From contig NZ_JALCLM010000001.1 in NCBI RefSeq assembly GCF_022647885.1, forward strand, positions 248,001 to 312,000: a stretch of 64,000 nt of DNA. Direction: 5' to 3'. Source of the DNA: Bifidobacterium sp. GTDB taxonomy: Bacteria; Actinomycetota; Actinomycetes; Actinomycetales; Bifidobacteriaceae. Under the pieces are notes generated by a model, which ran no database searches, was not told the DNA's origin, and saw only the letters and a list, made by a program, of their open reading frames with translations. The position numbers and the translations under genes are program-made. Shown here one piece after another: positions 9,163 through 17,495 of the stretch. The stretch's first letter is position 1, and every line of letters starts with the position of its first letter.

Positions 9163-9591
9163 TTATCCTTCTTTGGGCGCAACAGCATACTGTTCGCCCC
9201 AGCTGGTGAGCATATCCAGCACAGGAGCAAGCGCGGCACCCGCTTCTGTAAGGCTGTAGCGGACCTTTACTGGACGCTCATCCAACACAGAGCGAATGAT
9301 CAATCCATCTTCTTCGAGCTCTTTAAGCCGACGAGCCAAGGATGCATCGCTGAGCTTTTCAGCAAAGGTCGAAATCTCAGTAAAGGATGTGCAACCTTTT
9401 GCCATAGCTTGGATAATCAGCCCGTTCCAACGTTTCCCGACTATGGCCATAGCCCTCAGAAAGGACGGACATGCCTCCACAGGGGTGTGTGCATGGTCAA
9501 CAACCTCATCATCGTTTCGCGATAGGTCTTGCACCGTACCCAGCGTTGCAGCTTCGACGGTAACGTTGCCCTTCGAGTTGTTCACTGACAT
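9163..9591 (-). CDS. HxlR-family transcriptional regulator
   Basis: A 142-residue winged-helix DNA-binding protein. After a ~40-residue polar leader comes the HxlR core: A-C-P-S-F-L-R-A-M, V-G-K-R-W-N-G-L-I-I, F-T-E-I, L-S-D-A-S-L-A-R-R-L-K-E-L-E-E-D-G-L-I and the wing R-Y-S-L-T-E-A-G. The Cys in A-C-P-S is at the place where several family members sense electrophiles or oxidants. A GAGAGAG ribosome site precedes the ATG. It lies upstream of the luciferase-like oxidoreductase on the same strand and likely regulates it together with itself. Confidence 0.88.
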   Translation of the reverse strand: MSVNNSKGNVTVEAATLGTVQDLSRNDDEVVDHAHTPVEACPSFLRAMAIVGKRWNGLIIQAMAKGCTSFTEISTFAEKLSDASLARRLKELEEDGLIIRSVLDERPVKVRYSLTEAGAALAPVLDMLTSWGEQYAVAPKEG

Positions 9592-9992
9592 AGCTCTCTC
9601 TCAGCTCCCACGCGTCGCTGTTTTACATTTTCAACTATCAATAGTGAAGCAACTAAAAAAATGTGAGTCAATAGCATATGCTCACAACGAACTCGTTGAG
9701 GATTCTTGAGGTGAATGCTCCTAATCAACCCCTCGCAAGACTGGGCATAGGGGAGCATCATCAATCTCGTAAACACTCAGCACGGCTGCTCTAAATAGCG
9801 TTCAAGAACGTCCGAAATGTGTATGAATGAGAAAAAGGAGCGTGCGCAGCATGCAAGAACCGGCGTTGTGGGAACTCATGTATTTCGGCAAACACGCCCA
9901 CGAGATGCAGAACTGACAGCGGCCATTGCAGTTGTGCCGCTCCGTGGTACTCGCTGAGGGACAGCCAGCGAGTACGACAGAGCGGCTGGTTC
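9592..9992. other. Intergenic region upstream of the HxlR gene
   Basis: About 400 bases without a credible gene. On the minus strand a TTGACT hexamer (around 9665-9670) could be a -35 element for the HxlR gene. The stretch 9663-9685 holds GTGAG and CTCAC halves around the palindrome AGCATATGCT (9673-9682), a candidate operator. The left end near the DUF2316 stop holds the hairpin 9936-9986. The short frames here are reverse-strand noise. Confidence 0.4.
9936..9986. terminator. Two-part hairpin after the DUF2316 gene
   Basis: A 10-bp perfect stem (9947-9956 with 9966-9975, GTACTCGCTG/CAGCGAGTAC) sits inside a 7-bp outer stem (9936-9942 with 9980-9986, GCCGCTC/GAGCGGC). It begins within ten bases of the leftward DUF2316 stop codon. 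No T tract follows, so termination is likely but not certain. Confidence 0.5.
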
Positions 9993-10298
9993 TTAATCCA
10001 ACAGCTGGGCATGAATTCTTTCAGTATCAAGGAAATAATATTCTTCGGGATTACCACGCAGTGCCGTAAACGGCGAGAGCTCCACACCAGCCTGATGTGC
10101 ACAATCGAGTAGGAAATCGCGCAATATCCATGCGTCTTCAAGATGGCGGAGTCGGCGCAAACTCATAATCCCTTCGATACGGGCATCATCAACCCCTAGC
10201 ACCGTTGCTACATCATGGGATTTAAGACCTAGTAACTCAAAATTTCTTTTGAACTCAGCTCGAGTCGCCTGTCGTTCTGTAGTGGTTAATGACATCAT
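9993..10298 (-). CDS. DUF2316-family protein
   Basis: A 101-residue protein of unknown function. The stretch R-A-E-F-K-R-N-F-E-L-L-G-L followed by V-A-T-V-L-G-V-D looks like a short helix-turn-helix start, and the end P-E-E-Y-Y-F-L-D is typical of the DUF2316 family. The open frame runs upstream to 10529 through repeat sequence, but AGGAGGA lies directly before the ATG pair at 10301/10298, so the short form is chosen. A DNA-binding role is possible from the helical N-terminus but unproven. Confidence 0.7.
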   Translation of the reverse strand: MMSLTTTERQATRAEFKRNFELLGLKSHDVATVLGVDDARIEGIMSLRRLRHLEDAWILRDFLLDCAHQAGVELSPFTALRGNPEEYYFLDTERIHAQLLD

Positions 10299-10328
10299 TC
10301 CTCCTGCTCTGTTGGTAATCCAACGCCG

Positions 10329-10380
10329 GAACGCTCGAGAACCACGTTCAGCTCGAGCTGATTGACCACCGCGATGCGGC
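10329..10380. repeat. 52-bp direct repeat, copy 1
   Basis: Matches 10459-10510 at 49 of 52 positions, same orientation, start to start 130 bp. The copy begins GAACGCTCGAGAACCACGTT and ends in a GATGCGGC. It also contains the self-complementary halves GCTCGAG/CTCGAGC. The block lies between the DUF2316 and DUF4032 genes in a GC-rich patch. Confidence 0.8.
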
Positions 10381-10458
10381 GACAACAACACCCAACAACG
10401 CCAGCTCCCCTCCGGTCCTGCAACAACGGAAGGCCTAGCGGCCCCGAACACATCACCC

Positions 10459-10510
10459 GAACGCTCGAGAACCACGTTCGGGTCGAGCTGATTGACCACC
10501 GCGCTGCGGC
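10459..10510. repeat. 52-bp direct repeat, copy 2
   Basis: Second copy of the 10329-10380 repeat with three substitutions. In this copy the right half is extended into a hairpin with 10511-10527, so part of the repeat exists in both direct and inverted form here. Confidence 0.8.
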
Positions 10511-10527
10511 GGTCAATCAGCTCGACC
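10481..10527 (-). terminator. 17-bp perfect inverted repeat over the DUF4032 stop codon
   Basis: 10481-10497 pairs perfectly with 10511-10527, and CCGC/GCGG (10499-10502, 10506-10509) extends the stem inside the loop. The DUF4032 stop (10517-10519) is within the right arm, so the hairpin forms at the very end of that message. There is no T tract; it may act as a terminator or 3' stabiliser. Confidence 0.55.
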
Positions 10528-11980
10528 ATACAGCCGCATCGGGGTCGTCTTCGGGGTTGTAGTAGGTAGCGTCGTCGTCTACTACCCCTGAATCCGCTTC
10601 GGCATTGATGTCCTTCATAGCTTGATCATCGAGCTTGTACTGTGGCAAGACTTTCTGGATATAGCTTTCTACTGCCTCCGCCATTGGAATATCATGTCCT
10701 GCTTTTTCTGCAAGGTACCAGCGATGAGTCAGTATTTCATGGAAGAACTGCGCAGGTTGGATTTGTGAACGATACTCCTGTGGAATCATACGAACTGTGG
10801 GCTCAAACATTTCACGCATCCAGTCAGTTGCCACAATTTCCAACTCTTCGCCTTGCCGCCATGTTGACGCACGGTAAGCATCAAGATCATTCAGCAGTCG
10901 ACGAGCCTGATTCTCTTGCACATCGAGCCCTGTAAGTCTTAACAGTTTCCTGGATGCATAGCCTGCATCTACAACTCTTGGGCGAACTAATACACGGTTT
11001 CCGTCTGTATCGGTTTTCATTTCGAGCTCATCTACGTCGAAACCAAGCTCATTCAGCTTGTTCACGCGTTGCTCAATCTTCCACATCTCGTTGGGGCTAA
11101 AACTGTCAACATCGGTGAGGGCACTCCACAATGAGTGGTAACGCTCGGCGAGCTTATTACCGACCTCAACCTCATCAACCTCTGCAGGCAGCAAATTTCC
11201 TGAATTCAAATCCATCAATTCACCGATGATATTCGTCCTTGCAAGATCGATATCGTATTCACGCTGCCCATTAGTAAGATTCGCATGCAAATCACCAGTT
11301 TCAGCATCGACCAAGAAAGCTGCAAAGGAATCAGCATCTCTGAGGAATAACACGTTCGACAGCGAAACATCACCCCAGTAAAAACCCATCAAATGCAAAC
11401 GAACCATCAATACTGCAAGTGCGTCAATCAATCGCTCTGCAGTATCTGGTCGCAAATTCCGTGCGAACAGTGCACGATACGGTAGTGAGAACTTCAAATG
11501 TCGGGTCACCAGAATGGCCTCCAACGGCTCACCCTCTGGCGTTCGGCGACCTGTAACAACAGCGACAGGAGAGACCGTTGGTAACTCAAGCTTCTGTAGA
11601 CGACGCAGTAACTCGTACTCTCGTTCCGCTACAGATTGTGTGATTTCCTTCATTGCATAGACTTCATCACCAACATGAACGAACCTCACCACATGCCTAG
11701 AAATACCTCTAGGCAAGTTGGCCAACAATTCTGCGGGCCACTGAACCAGTGGTTTATGCCAAGGAAGGGTGAACATGGCAGGATTGGAGCTTGCAGCAGT
11801 AATGCGCAAGGCCTGCGGCGTTGCAGTACTTTCCTCATCTCTTGCCTTTACGGACGTAGCCTGCAAAGCGCGAGGATCCATTTGTGACAGTTTCGTTTCA
11901 TCCATAGAACTAAACTTATCCTGCTCAGTGGTCACCGGTATCATTCCTTGATTTTTCGTGATATTTCTTTGCTTTCGCAC
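10517..11980 (-). CDS. DUF4032 protein with a kinase-like N-terminal domain
   Basis: Actinobacterial protein with a kinase-like fold of the lipopolysaccharide-kinase type and a C-terminal DUF4032 domain. Counting from the GTG at 11980: a polar leader to about residue 75, Y-A-M-K-E-I (candidate ATP-binding Lys) near 108, Y-W-G-D-V-S-L-S-N-V-L-F (catalytic-loop equivalent, G-D-x-S-x-x-N) near 205, and L-V-D-A-E-T-G-D (metal-binding equivalent) near 222. The remaining ~240 residues are DUF4032. These residues look intact, so phosphotransfer is plausible, though no substrate is established. The start is uncertain: in-frame ATGs at 11944, 11905 and 11881 are possible, and none has an ideal ribosome site. 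It lies downstream of the MsmK-like gene, after a terminator. Confidence 0.8.
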   Translation of the reverse strand: MRKQRNITKNQGMIPVTTEQDKFSSMDETKLSQMDPRALQATSVKARDEESTATPQALRITAASSNPAMFTLPWHKPLVQWPAELLANLPRGISRHVVRFVHVGDEVYAMKEITQSVAEREYELLRRLQKLELPTVSPVAVVTGRRTPEGEPLEAILVTRHLKFSLPYRALFARNLRPDTAERLIDALAVLMVRLHLMGFYWGDVSLSNVLFLRDADSFAAFLVDAETGDLHANLTNGQREYDIDLARTNIIGELMDLNSGNLLPAEVDEVEVGNKLAERYHSLWSALTDVDSFSPNEMWKIEQRVNKLNELGFDVDELEMKTDTDGNRVLVRPRVVDAGYASRKLLRLTGLDVQENQARRLLNDLDAYRASTWRQGEELEIVATDWMREMFEPTVRMIPQEYRSQIQPAQFFHEILTHRWYLAEKAGHDIPMAEAVESYIQKVLPQYKLDDQAMKDINAEADSGVVDDDATYYNPEDDPDAAVWSS

Positions 11981-12036
11981 TTCACCGCAGAGTTGGCATA
12001 AAGAGCCTCGCCATACTGCACACTAAACATACAAAG

Positions 12037-12060
12037 AACCCCCGCATATGCGGGGGTTCA
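12037..12060 (-). terminator. Terminator of the MsmK-like gene
   Basis: A 24-base perfect palindrome (GAACCCCCGCAT and its complement) followed on the minus strand by TTTGTATGTTT. A second stem (12062-12073 with 12086-12096, one bulge) lies immediately upstream in the minus-strand reading. Together they close leftward transcription from the ABC ATPase gene. Confidence 0.8.
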
Positions 12061-12135
12061 CGGCTGACAGCGTAGAGAGAAGAGAACGCTTCAGCCCCCA
12101 ACAGTTCAGAGATCTCCACAATCTCTTAATTGGTA

Positions 12136-13263
12136 CTAGTTTAGACGCAGTTCGCTTGAAGGTGCGAAGAGGTGCATCTTAGCTGGATCAATGTGAATCT
12201 TCACGGTATCGCCCACAGCAGGCAATTCGCGAGGAGACACACGCACGGTGGTCATCTTGTTCTGGTCGGACATCATTGTGGATTCCTCCGCAACGCTGTT
12301 ATCCGTAAGGATGTGACCATAGATGTAGCCATCTGATCCAAGATCCTCGACGTTGATTACCTTCAGCGAGAAAGCATCAGCATCTGCAGCGGTTGCCAGT
12401 GAGGCATCCTCTGGACGGAAGCCGAGAACAATCTTGCCATTATCTTCAGCAGTCAACTTATTCACTGCTTCAGCTGGCAAGCTGATGGTGTCGTCGCCGA
12501 TTCTTGCCTGACCATTGACCACGGGGTGAATGTTCAAATTCATCGAAGGTGAACCAATGAATCCTGCAACGAATACATTTGCTGGACGATCATACAGCTC
12601 GGTTGGACGGCCAACCTGCTGCAGCAGACCCAGCTTGATGACGGCGATACGATCGCCCATCGTCAGAGCCTCGGTCTGATCGTGCGTTACGTACAGTGTG
12701 GTGACACCCAGCTGACGCTGCAGAGCAGCAATCTGCGTACGTGTCTGCACACGAAGCTTTGCATCCAAGTTGGAAAGCGGCTCATCCATGAGGAATACCT
12801 TCGGCTCACGAACGATTGCGCGTCCCATTGCAACGCGCTGACGCTGACCACCCGAAAGAGCCTTCGGCTTACGGTCGAGATACTCGGTGAGATCCAGGAT
12901 CTCAGCCGCCTTCTCAACGCGCTTACGAATTTCATCCTTCGGAGTACCGGCAATCTTGAGCGCGAAGCCCATATTGTCAGCAACCGTCATATGTGGATAC
13001 AGAGCGTAGTTCTGGAAGACCATTGCGATGTCGCGGTCCTTGGGCTGCATCGTGGTGACATCTTTGCCACCGATGAGGATACGACCCTTATTGACCTCTT
13101 CAAGACCTGCAAGCATGCGCAGAGTTGTTGACTTTCCGCAACCTGAAGGACCGACGAGAACCAGGAACTCTCCATCTTTGATTTCCATGTTGAGATCATC
13201 TACAGAAGGCTTATCGTTGCCTGGGTAGATACGTGTAACATGCTCGAATACCACTTCAGCCAT
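12136..13263 (-). CDS. MsmK/UgpC-type sugar ABC transporter ATP-binding protein
   Basis: ATPase subunit that powers carbohydrate ABC importers. Walker A G-P-S-G-C-G-K-S-T near residue 37, Q-loop near 82, signature L-S-G-G-Q-R-Q near 135, Walker B V-F-L-M-D-E-P near 155, then V-T-H-D-Q-T-E-A. The last ~140 residues are the OB-fold regulatory domain found in MalK/MsmK/UgpC members. The ATG at 13263 is preferred to 13272 because AAAGGA is then eight bases upstream. It stands alone without permease or binding-protein genes, consistent with a shared ATPase serving several sugar importers, as known for MsmK. A LacI-type operator-like palindrome lies upstream. Confidence 0.9.
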   Translation of the reverse strand: MAEVVFEHVTRIYPGNDKPSVDDLNMEIKDGEFLVLVGPSGCGKSTTLRMLAGLEEVNKGRILIGGKDVTTMQPKDRDIAMVFQNYALYPHMTVADNMGFALKIAGTPKDEIRKRVEKAAEILDLTEYLDRKPKALSGGQRQRVAMGRAIVREPKVFLMDEPLSNLDAKLRVQTRTQIAALQRQLGVTTLYVTHDQTEALTMGDRIAVIKLGLLQQVGRPTELYDRPANVFVAGFIGSPSMNLNIHPVVNGQARIGDDTISLPAEAVNKLTAEDNGKIVLGFRPEDASLATAADADAFSLKVINVEDLGSDGYIYGHILTDNSVAEESTMMSDQNKMTTVRVSPRELPAVGDTVKIHIDPAKMHLFAPSSELRLN

Positions 13264-13636
13264 GTTGTTCATCCTTTCATCGGCAGGTACGTGCCGAACG
13301 ATCCGTAGTGAAGGGTTTCACTGTTCTGCCGCTGAAACGGTTTCCGCAACCATGAAGATTCCGCGCAACGACATTTTGGTTATTGGTGGTTCGCCGAAGA
13401 AAACTCTCCTTTGAGCCAAAACTCACTATACACCACGAATATTGTATCGGCGCGGCGGGTACAAAGTACTGGAATCAGGAACATCAAACGTTTACGCAAC
13501 CAGAGCTCATTAAGCACCGTCAAAGCTCTGCGCAGCACCCGATTTCTATCAGAACGAGGAAGAGCAAGCGTGAAACAGTAGAAATTATTCCTATTATTCA
13601 GGCTCCTCAGAGATAATAAGGAGCACAATAGATTCC
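13264..13636. promoter_or_regulatory. Divergent promoter region between MsmK-like and kinase genes
   Basis: About 370 bases with no gene. The MsmK side has a 5'-leader hairpin CGGCA/TGCCG (13281-13296) and the palindromic operator-like site at 13333-13344. The kinase side is AT-rich near 13575-13620 and has AAGGAG at about 13618-13623, rather far (13 bases) from the ATG at 13637. Confidence 0.5.
13333..13344. promoter_or_regulatory. LacI-family operator-like palindrome
   Basis: TGAAACGGTTTC, with perfect GAAAC/GTTTC halves around a central G, resembles the TGAAA-CG-TTTCA class of sites bound by LacI/CcpA-family regulators. It is about 70 bases upstream of the MsmK-like start, where a repressor of a sugar-transport gene would be expected. 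Inference from motif only. Confidence 0.45.
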
Positions 13637-15742
13637 ATGAGCGATTTGAGTGTATTGAATCTGACTCCCGGTCAACAGCTTGGGGGTTACACTCTCGTCG
13701 CGCGACTCGGCGGCGGTGCCATGGGCTCTGTTTGGCGAGTTCAAGACGATGGTGGTCAAGAATATGCAATGAAGATTCTGCGCGATTCTTTGAATGACCA
13801 AACGAATGAAAACCAGGATGAGAGTCTTTCATCGTCACATGATCGCGAAGGAGTTGATGCCCGCGAGCGCCTACGCAGAGAAGCCTTAGCATTGCGAAAA
13901 ATCAACCACCCAGGCGTATGCAACATTGTGGATATGGAACTCGACGATGCTTTGGCCTTTATCGTTACTGAGCTTATCAATGGAAGAACATTAAGTGATG
14001 ATGTCGCAACTAATGGCAAATACATCGGTGATGATTTGGAGCGTCTCTCACGCAAACTGATGGATGCTGTACGCGCAGTCCATGCCGCAGGAATAGTCCA
14101 TCGAGACATTAAACCCTCGAATGTCATGATTTCCGAGCGAGGTCCTGTTCTAGTCGATTTCGGCATTGCTATGGGTACGGGAGAAAGTCACGTCACTCGT
14201 ACTGGTTTAGTTATGGGCACTCCAGGCTTTATAGCACCCGAAATAATCGACGGTGAAGAGTCTGACGCAACTGCGGACTGGTGGAGTACCGCCGCAGTAC
14301 TGGGTTTTGCTGCAACCGGCAAAGCTATTTTTGGAGTGAAACCGATGATGGCTGTGCTAGAACGAGCTGCGTCAGGAAATGCTGATCTCAGTGGCTTACC
14401 TGCTGGCACGCTCTCAGCTTTTCGCAAAGCTTTGGCGCCAAAACGTCAGGACCGTTGCTCCCCTGATGATCTTCTGAGAGCTATCACCCTCGATGCCATG
14501 ATTCCTGAATTATGGAAAAGTGATGACAGCGTTCACAATCAGGCTACGTCCTTGGCATCAGCAACTGCTCCAACCACTGGTTCCAGCGGCACACAGGGTG
14601 AAAACCCAGAGCAGACAGAGGTGATGCGCCCTTTTGGAAAAGGTTCATACGCCGATGAAACGCTGCCTGCTCTCACCGGCAATACCACGCCTCTAGACAC
14701 TACTGGAAGAGACCCAGCACAAAACCCTCGCCGTTTGTGGGAAACTCACATGCCGAGTAGCACAAGGAATGATGAAGGCAACGAAAGCAATACTGAGATT
14801 TTTCCACCCCTGACCACAACCATGCCCCAACCATCAGAGGATGCGCTCAACCAGACAACCATCCTAAGCAATGTTGGTTCAAATAATCCTCAAAATGTTG
14901 ATGGCGCTGGCGAAGTTGATGACGAGATCGAAGCAGCTACCGAAATAGCAATACCTCCGCTTGACACAAGCGAGCAATACCCACAAGATTTCAGACCTGC
15001 AAGCTATTCTGCAGACCCACAACCGTTCGAATCCGAGTTTCAAGAACCTCGTTCTCTTGACGAAGTGTTGGGTCTTTACCGTATGCGTGGCAATCTGGTA
15101 ATCCTTGGTTTCGGAGTAATTCTCGCTGCAGTTGCTTTGGCGCTGCCCACCGTGGCCATAATGCTGTCAAATCTCATATTGTGGTACTTCTTTACGCAAG
15201 GATTGATTACCGAGGCTCGCCTCAACCGGCAGGCGAGACGCGGCGGCCAGTACAAGCGCTCAGACGGAGCCCTCAGTCTCACCGCCTCTCCTTGGTATCT
15301 TCTTAAAAGCTTGCTGCAAGTAATCCCGAGGGCGTTGTTATCACTGGCGATTGTTGTGGTGATTGCTACTTGTGTAGCTGTTCTTTGGGATATGCCAAAT
15401 ATCACTGGGGCGTTTAATGCACTTGGAATCAGCGTTCATATACCACTTATCGGAGGAACTCCTCTTGCCGGTTCAGGCATTACGCTTGCTCTGTCGATTT
15501 GTGCTGCATGGTTGGTTGCAGCACTGGGGCCAAGATCACAAACGCCAAGAATAGGAGCCGGCAGATTATTGGCCCGATACCAAGGGGTCTTCGATGCCGA
15601 AAGCGAAAATAACGCGAACTCTTATCGACAACGAATCATCGTGGCGATAGTGATCTGGGCTATCGTCATAGTTGCTGCTATTGCAGTGGCTGCAAGTAAA
15701 CAGTCCATAGACTGGACTCCAATTCCTCTTCTTGAATCATAG
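13637..15742 (+). CDS. Membrane-anchored Ser/Thr protein kinase with a multi-span C-terminus
   Basis: A Hanks-type kinase of 701 residues. Glycine loop L-G-G-G-A-M-G at 24-30, Lys46 in Y-A-M-K-I-L, catalytic H-R-D at 155-157 with K-P-S-N after it, D-F-G at 174-176 and A-P-E at 200-202: all key residues are present. Residues ~300-480 are a low-complexity Thr/Ser/Pro/acidic linker. The C-terminal third has about five hydrophobic spans and no PASTA repeats, unlike PknB with one span and external PASTA domains. The gene starts a rightward run with the DsbA-like gene. Substrates unknown; membrane location is clear from the spans. Confidence 0.88.
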   Translation: MSDLSVLNLTPGQQLGGYTLVARLGGGAMGSVWRVQDDGGQEYAMKILRDSLNDQTNENQDESLSSSHDREGVDARERLRREALALRKINHPGVCNIVDMELDDALAFIVTELINGRTLSDDVATNGKYIGDDLERLSRKLMDAVRAVHAAGIVHRDIKPSNVMISERGPVLVDFGIAMGTGESHVTRTGLVMGTPGFIAPEIIDGEESDATADWWSTAAVLGFAATGKAIFGVKPMMAVLERAASGNADLSGLPAGTLSAFRKALAPKRQDRCSPDDLLRAITLDAMIPELWKSDDSVHNQATSLASATAPTTGSSGTQGENPEQTEVMRPFGKGSYADETLPALTGNTTPLDTTGRDPAQNPRRLWETHMPSSTRNDEGNESNTEIFPPLTTTMPQPSEDALNQTTILSNVGSNNPQNVDGAGEVDDEIEAATEIAIPPLDTSEQYPQDFRPASYSADPQPFESEFQEPRSLDEVLGLYRMRGNLVILGFGVILAAVALALPTVAIMLSNLILWYFFTQGLITEARLNRQARRGGQYKRSDGALSLTASPWYLLKSLLQVIPRALLSLAIVVVIATCVAVLWDMPNITGAFNALGISVHIPLIGGTPLAGSGITLALSICAAWLVAALGPRSQTPRIGAGRLLARYQGVFDAESENNANSYRQRIIVAIVIWAIVIVAAIAVAASKQSIDWTPIPLLES

Positions 15743-15838
15743 TTATTCCCCATTTTTATAGCTTTTGAACGCAGTTGCTCTATGGAAACCAAGATGTGAG
15801 TACAGTACACTTATGCCGGATTCTTCGAAAGGACCGCA

Positions 15839-16807
15839 ATGTCTCAGAACGTGAATAAACGCCCGAGCCAGCAGGAAAGCAACAAACGGTCGGTGCGCGA
15901 ACAGCGCAAAGCCGCTCAACTTGCAGAGCAGCAGGCCAAGGAGGCCAAGCTTGCCAAAGAGCGAAAACAGCAAACTCTAATCGGCATCATCGTCGTTGTT
16001 GTTGTCGTGGCGTTGGTTTCAGTCGCCGGCTTTGCCATTTGGCGAGCCACCAGACCCGTCAGCACAGCAGATACAGAAAAGGCTTATCAGGCAGTGCAGT
16101 CGGTTGAGACCAAACCTGCCGATGCAAATGCTAAAGGCGGTTTTTTGATTTCTAAGAATGGCCTCAACAAAAAAGTAGCCAATGTACCAACAGTTGAGGA
16201 GTATATGGACTTCCTGTGCCCTGGCTGCGGTTCATTCAACAGGTCGGTTGATCCTACTTTGCAGAAGCTCGTTGCTGCAGGGCAAATAAATCTCGTGGTG
16301 TATCCCAATGCCTTCCTAGACAGTCTTTCGACTGATGAATACTCCACTCGTGCGGCTAGCGCAGCAGCATACATTGCTCAGAATGACCCCGATCATCTAC
16401 TCGATTTCATTGCCGATATGTTTGCCGAAGACTTCCAGCCAAGTGAGTCCAGCTACAAAGCTGTCAGTGACAAACAGATCCAGCAAGTTGCTATCAAAGC
16501 AGGCGTCAGCGAAACTGTGGCAGAAAAATCCACAGACGGCACATACAAAACGTGGATTTCGAAAGTTTCCGCATATTCTCCATTACGCCAAGAGCTTTGG
16601 AACGTCTCCGGAAGCAATAAAGGCCAGATGACCACGCCAACTGTGCGAATTAACAGCAACTATTGGGATATGAATTCCGTCAGTTCCTCGGGTCTCGATA
16701 CGGCATCTGCACTGATTAAGGCGCTGGGGATTTCCTCTTCTGATGTTGGACAGGCAAGCGTTCTACCATCAATCGGAGCATCAGGAAAACCGGTCTCCTT
16801 GAGTTAA
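15839..16807 (+). CDS. Membrane-anchored DsbA-family thioredoxin-fold protein
   Basis: Predicted cell-surface thiol-disulfide protein. Residues 1-45 are charged and Gln/Lys/Ala-rich, then a single strongly hydrophobic span (about 45-70) anchors it with the catalytic domain outside. The active site is C-P-G-C in D-F-L-C-P-G-C-G-S-F near residue 130, followed by the helical insertion of DsbA-like proteins and T-T-P-T-V-R-I, the cis-proline loop, near 265. GAAAGGA precedes the ATG. It would oxidise or isomerise exported proteins. Partner quinone reductase (VKOR or DsbB) is not in the window. Confidence 0.87.
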   Translation: MSQNVNKRPSQQESNKRSVREQRKAAQLAEQQAKEAKLAKERKQQTLIGIIVVVVVVALVSVAGFAIWRATRPVSTADTEKAYQAVQSVETKPADANAKGGFLISKNGLNKKVANVPTVEEYMDFLCPGCGSFNRSVDPTLQKLVAAGQINLVVYPNAFLDSLSTDEYSTRAASAAAYIAQNDPDHLLDFIADMFAEDFQPSESSYKAVSDKQIQQVAIKAGVSETVAEKSTDGTYKTWISKVSAYSPLRQELWNVSGSNKGQMTTPTVRINSNYWDMNSVSSSGLDTASALIKALGISSSDVGQASVLPSIGASGKPVSLS

Positions 16808-16841
16808 CACTCATCAATTTCAAGACCCTACGAAGCCTCAA

Positions 16842-16891
16842 TTCGACCCGGTCGACCCTACTGTTTACAGGAAAAGGTCGGCCGGGTCGAA
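16842..16891 (+). terminator. Hairpin terminator after the DsbA-like gene
   Basis: 16-bp stem, 16842-16857 with 16876-16891, with one G-T wobble and an 18-base loop ending in AAAA. It lies 35 bases after the stop codon and before the tRNA. The 3' side lacks a strong T tract, so efficiency is uncertain. Confidence 0.6.
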
Positions 16892-16964
16892 GTCATTCAA
16901 TGGGTACTGCTATGCTTATCACTTGTCCGTTCCGGCAAGTGTGAACTTGCTGCAGACGTGGCAG

Positions 16965-17038
16965 GCCTCCTTAGCTCAGCTGGCCAGAGCAGCCGCCTTG
17001 TAAGCGGCAGGTCGTCAGTTCGACTCTGACAGGAGGCT
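16965..17038 (+). tRNA. tRNA-Thr (anticodon TGT)
   Basis: A complete cloverleaf: acceptor GCCTCCT/AGGAGGC, D arm GCTC/GAGC, anticodon stem GCCGC/GCGGC with loop CTTGTAA giving anticodon TGT (Thr, ACA codons), five-base variable loop, T stem GTCAG/CTGAC with TTCGACT loop, discriminator T. CCA is not encoded. Confidence 0.93.
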
Positions 17039-17214
17039 CTTCGCTGTTGTGTTCTTACTTATCACCATTGTTACCGGGTCACCGGAGTACTCGGTATTGC
17101 AGAATTTCCAATGTATGCAATATTCCATATTGCGGAGAATAGGCAAGTGAAACAAGATGTACTATTTTATACATGTAGTGTAGTATGATGATTGTTGTTG
17201 GGATTGTACTAATT

Positions 17215-17353
17215 GTTACATGAGTAAGCGCACGGAAGCCCTTCCCCCAACAACGGCTTCCGTAAATAAGATAAGCCAGACTTCCCCCAACCTGTCTGGT
17301 TTATCTCTTGGGGGCGGGAGAATCCCCTTCATTCCCGCCCCCTCTTCTTTCTT
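17215..17353 (+). ncRNA. Probable 6C small RNA
   Basis: Two successive hairpins each expose a C-rich loop: stem 17232-17240/17255-17263 with loop CTTCCCCCAACAAC, and stem 17270-17281/17294-17305 with loop TTCCCCCAACCT. They are followed by a GC-rich terminator stem 17310-17319/17333-17342 and a T-rich tail TCTTCTTTCTT. Two stem-loops with runs of C in the loops define the actinobacterial 6C RNA class. Here the runs are five C rather than six. The terminator's CTTGGGGGCGGG start is complementary to the loop sequence. The 5' end is a guess from an upstream AT-rich stretch. In other actinobacteria 6C RNAs act on other messages through the C loops; targets here are unknown. Confidence 0.72.
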
Positions 17354-17495
17354 AAAGATTATTACTTTGCTGTCACGATGAGCATGGTAAATGTGGAAAT
17401 TTCTTCTCTTCTAGATGCATGATTCCCCGAAATGCAGCGTAAACAGTTACAATCGCAACAGTCGGGACATATATTTGCCTACGAGGGGAGCGAGT

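Noticed and set aside
9791-10141. 116-residue leftward frame near 9.8-10.1 kb
   Set aside because: Overlaps the DUF2316 coding end and its hairpin; no domain character or ribosome site.
9993-10529. Longer 178-residue reading of the DUF2316 gene
   Set aside because: The first ~77 residues are read through the 52-bp repeats and look random; AGGAGGA precedes the internal ATG.
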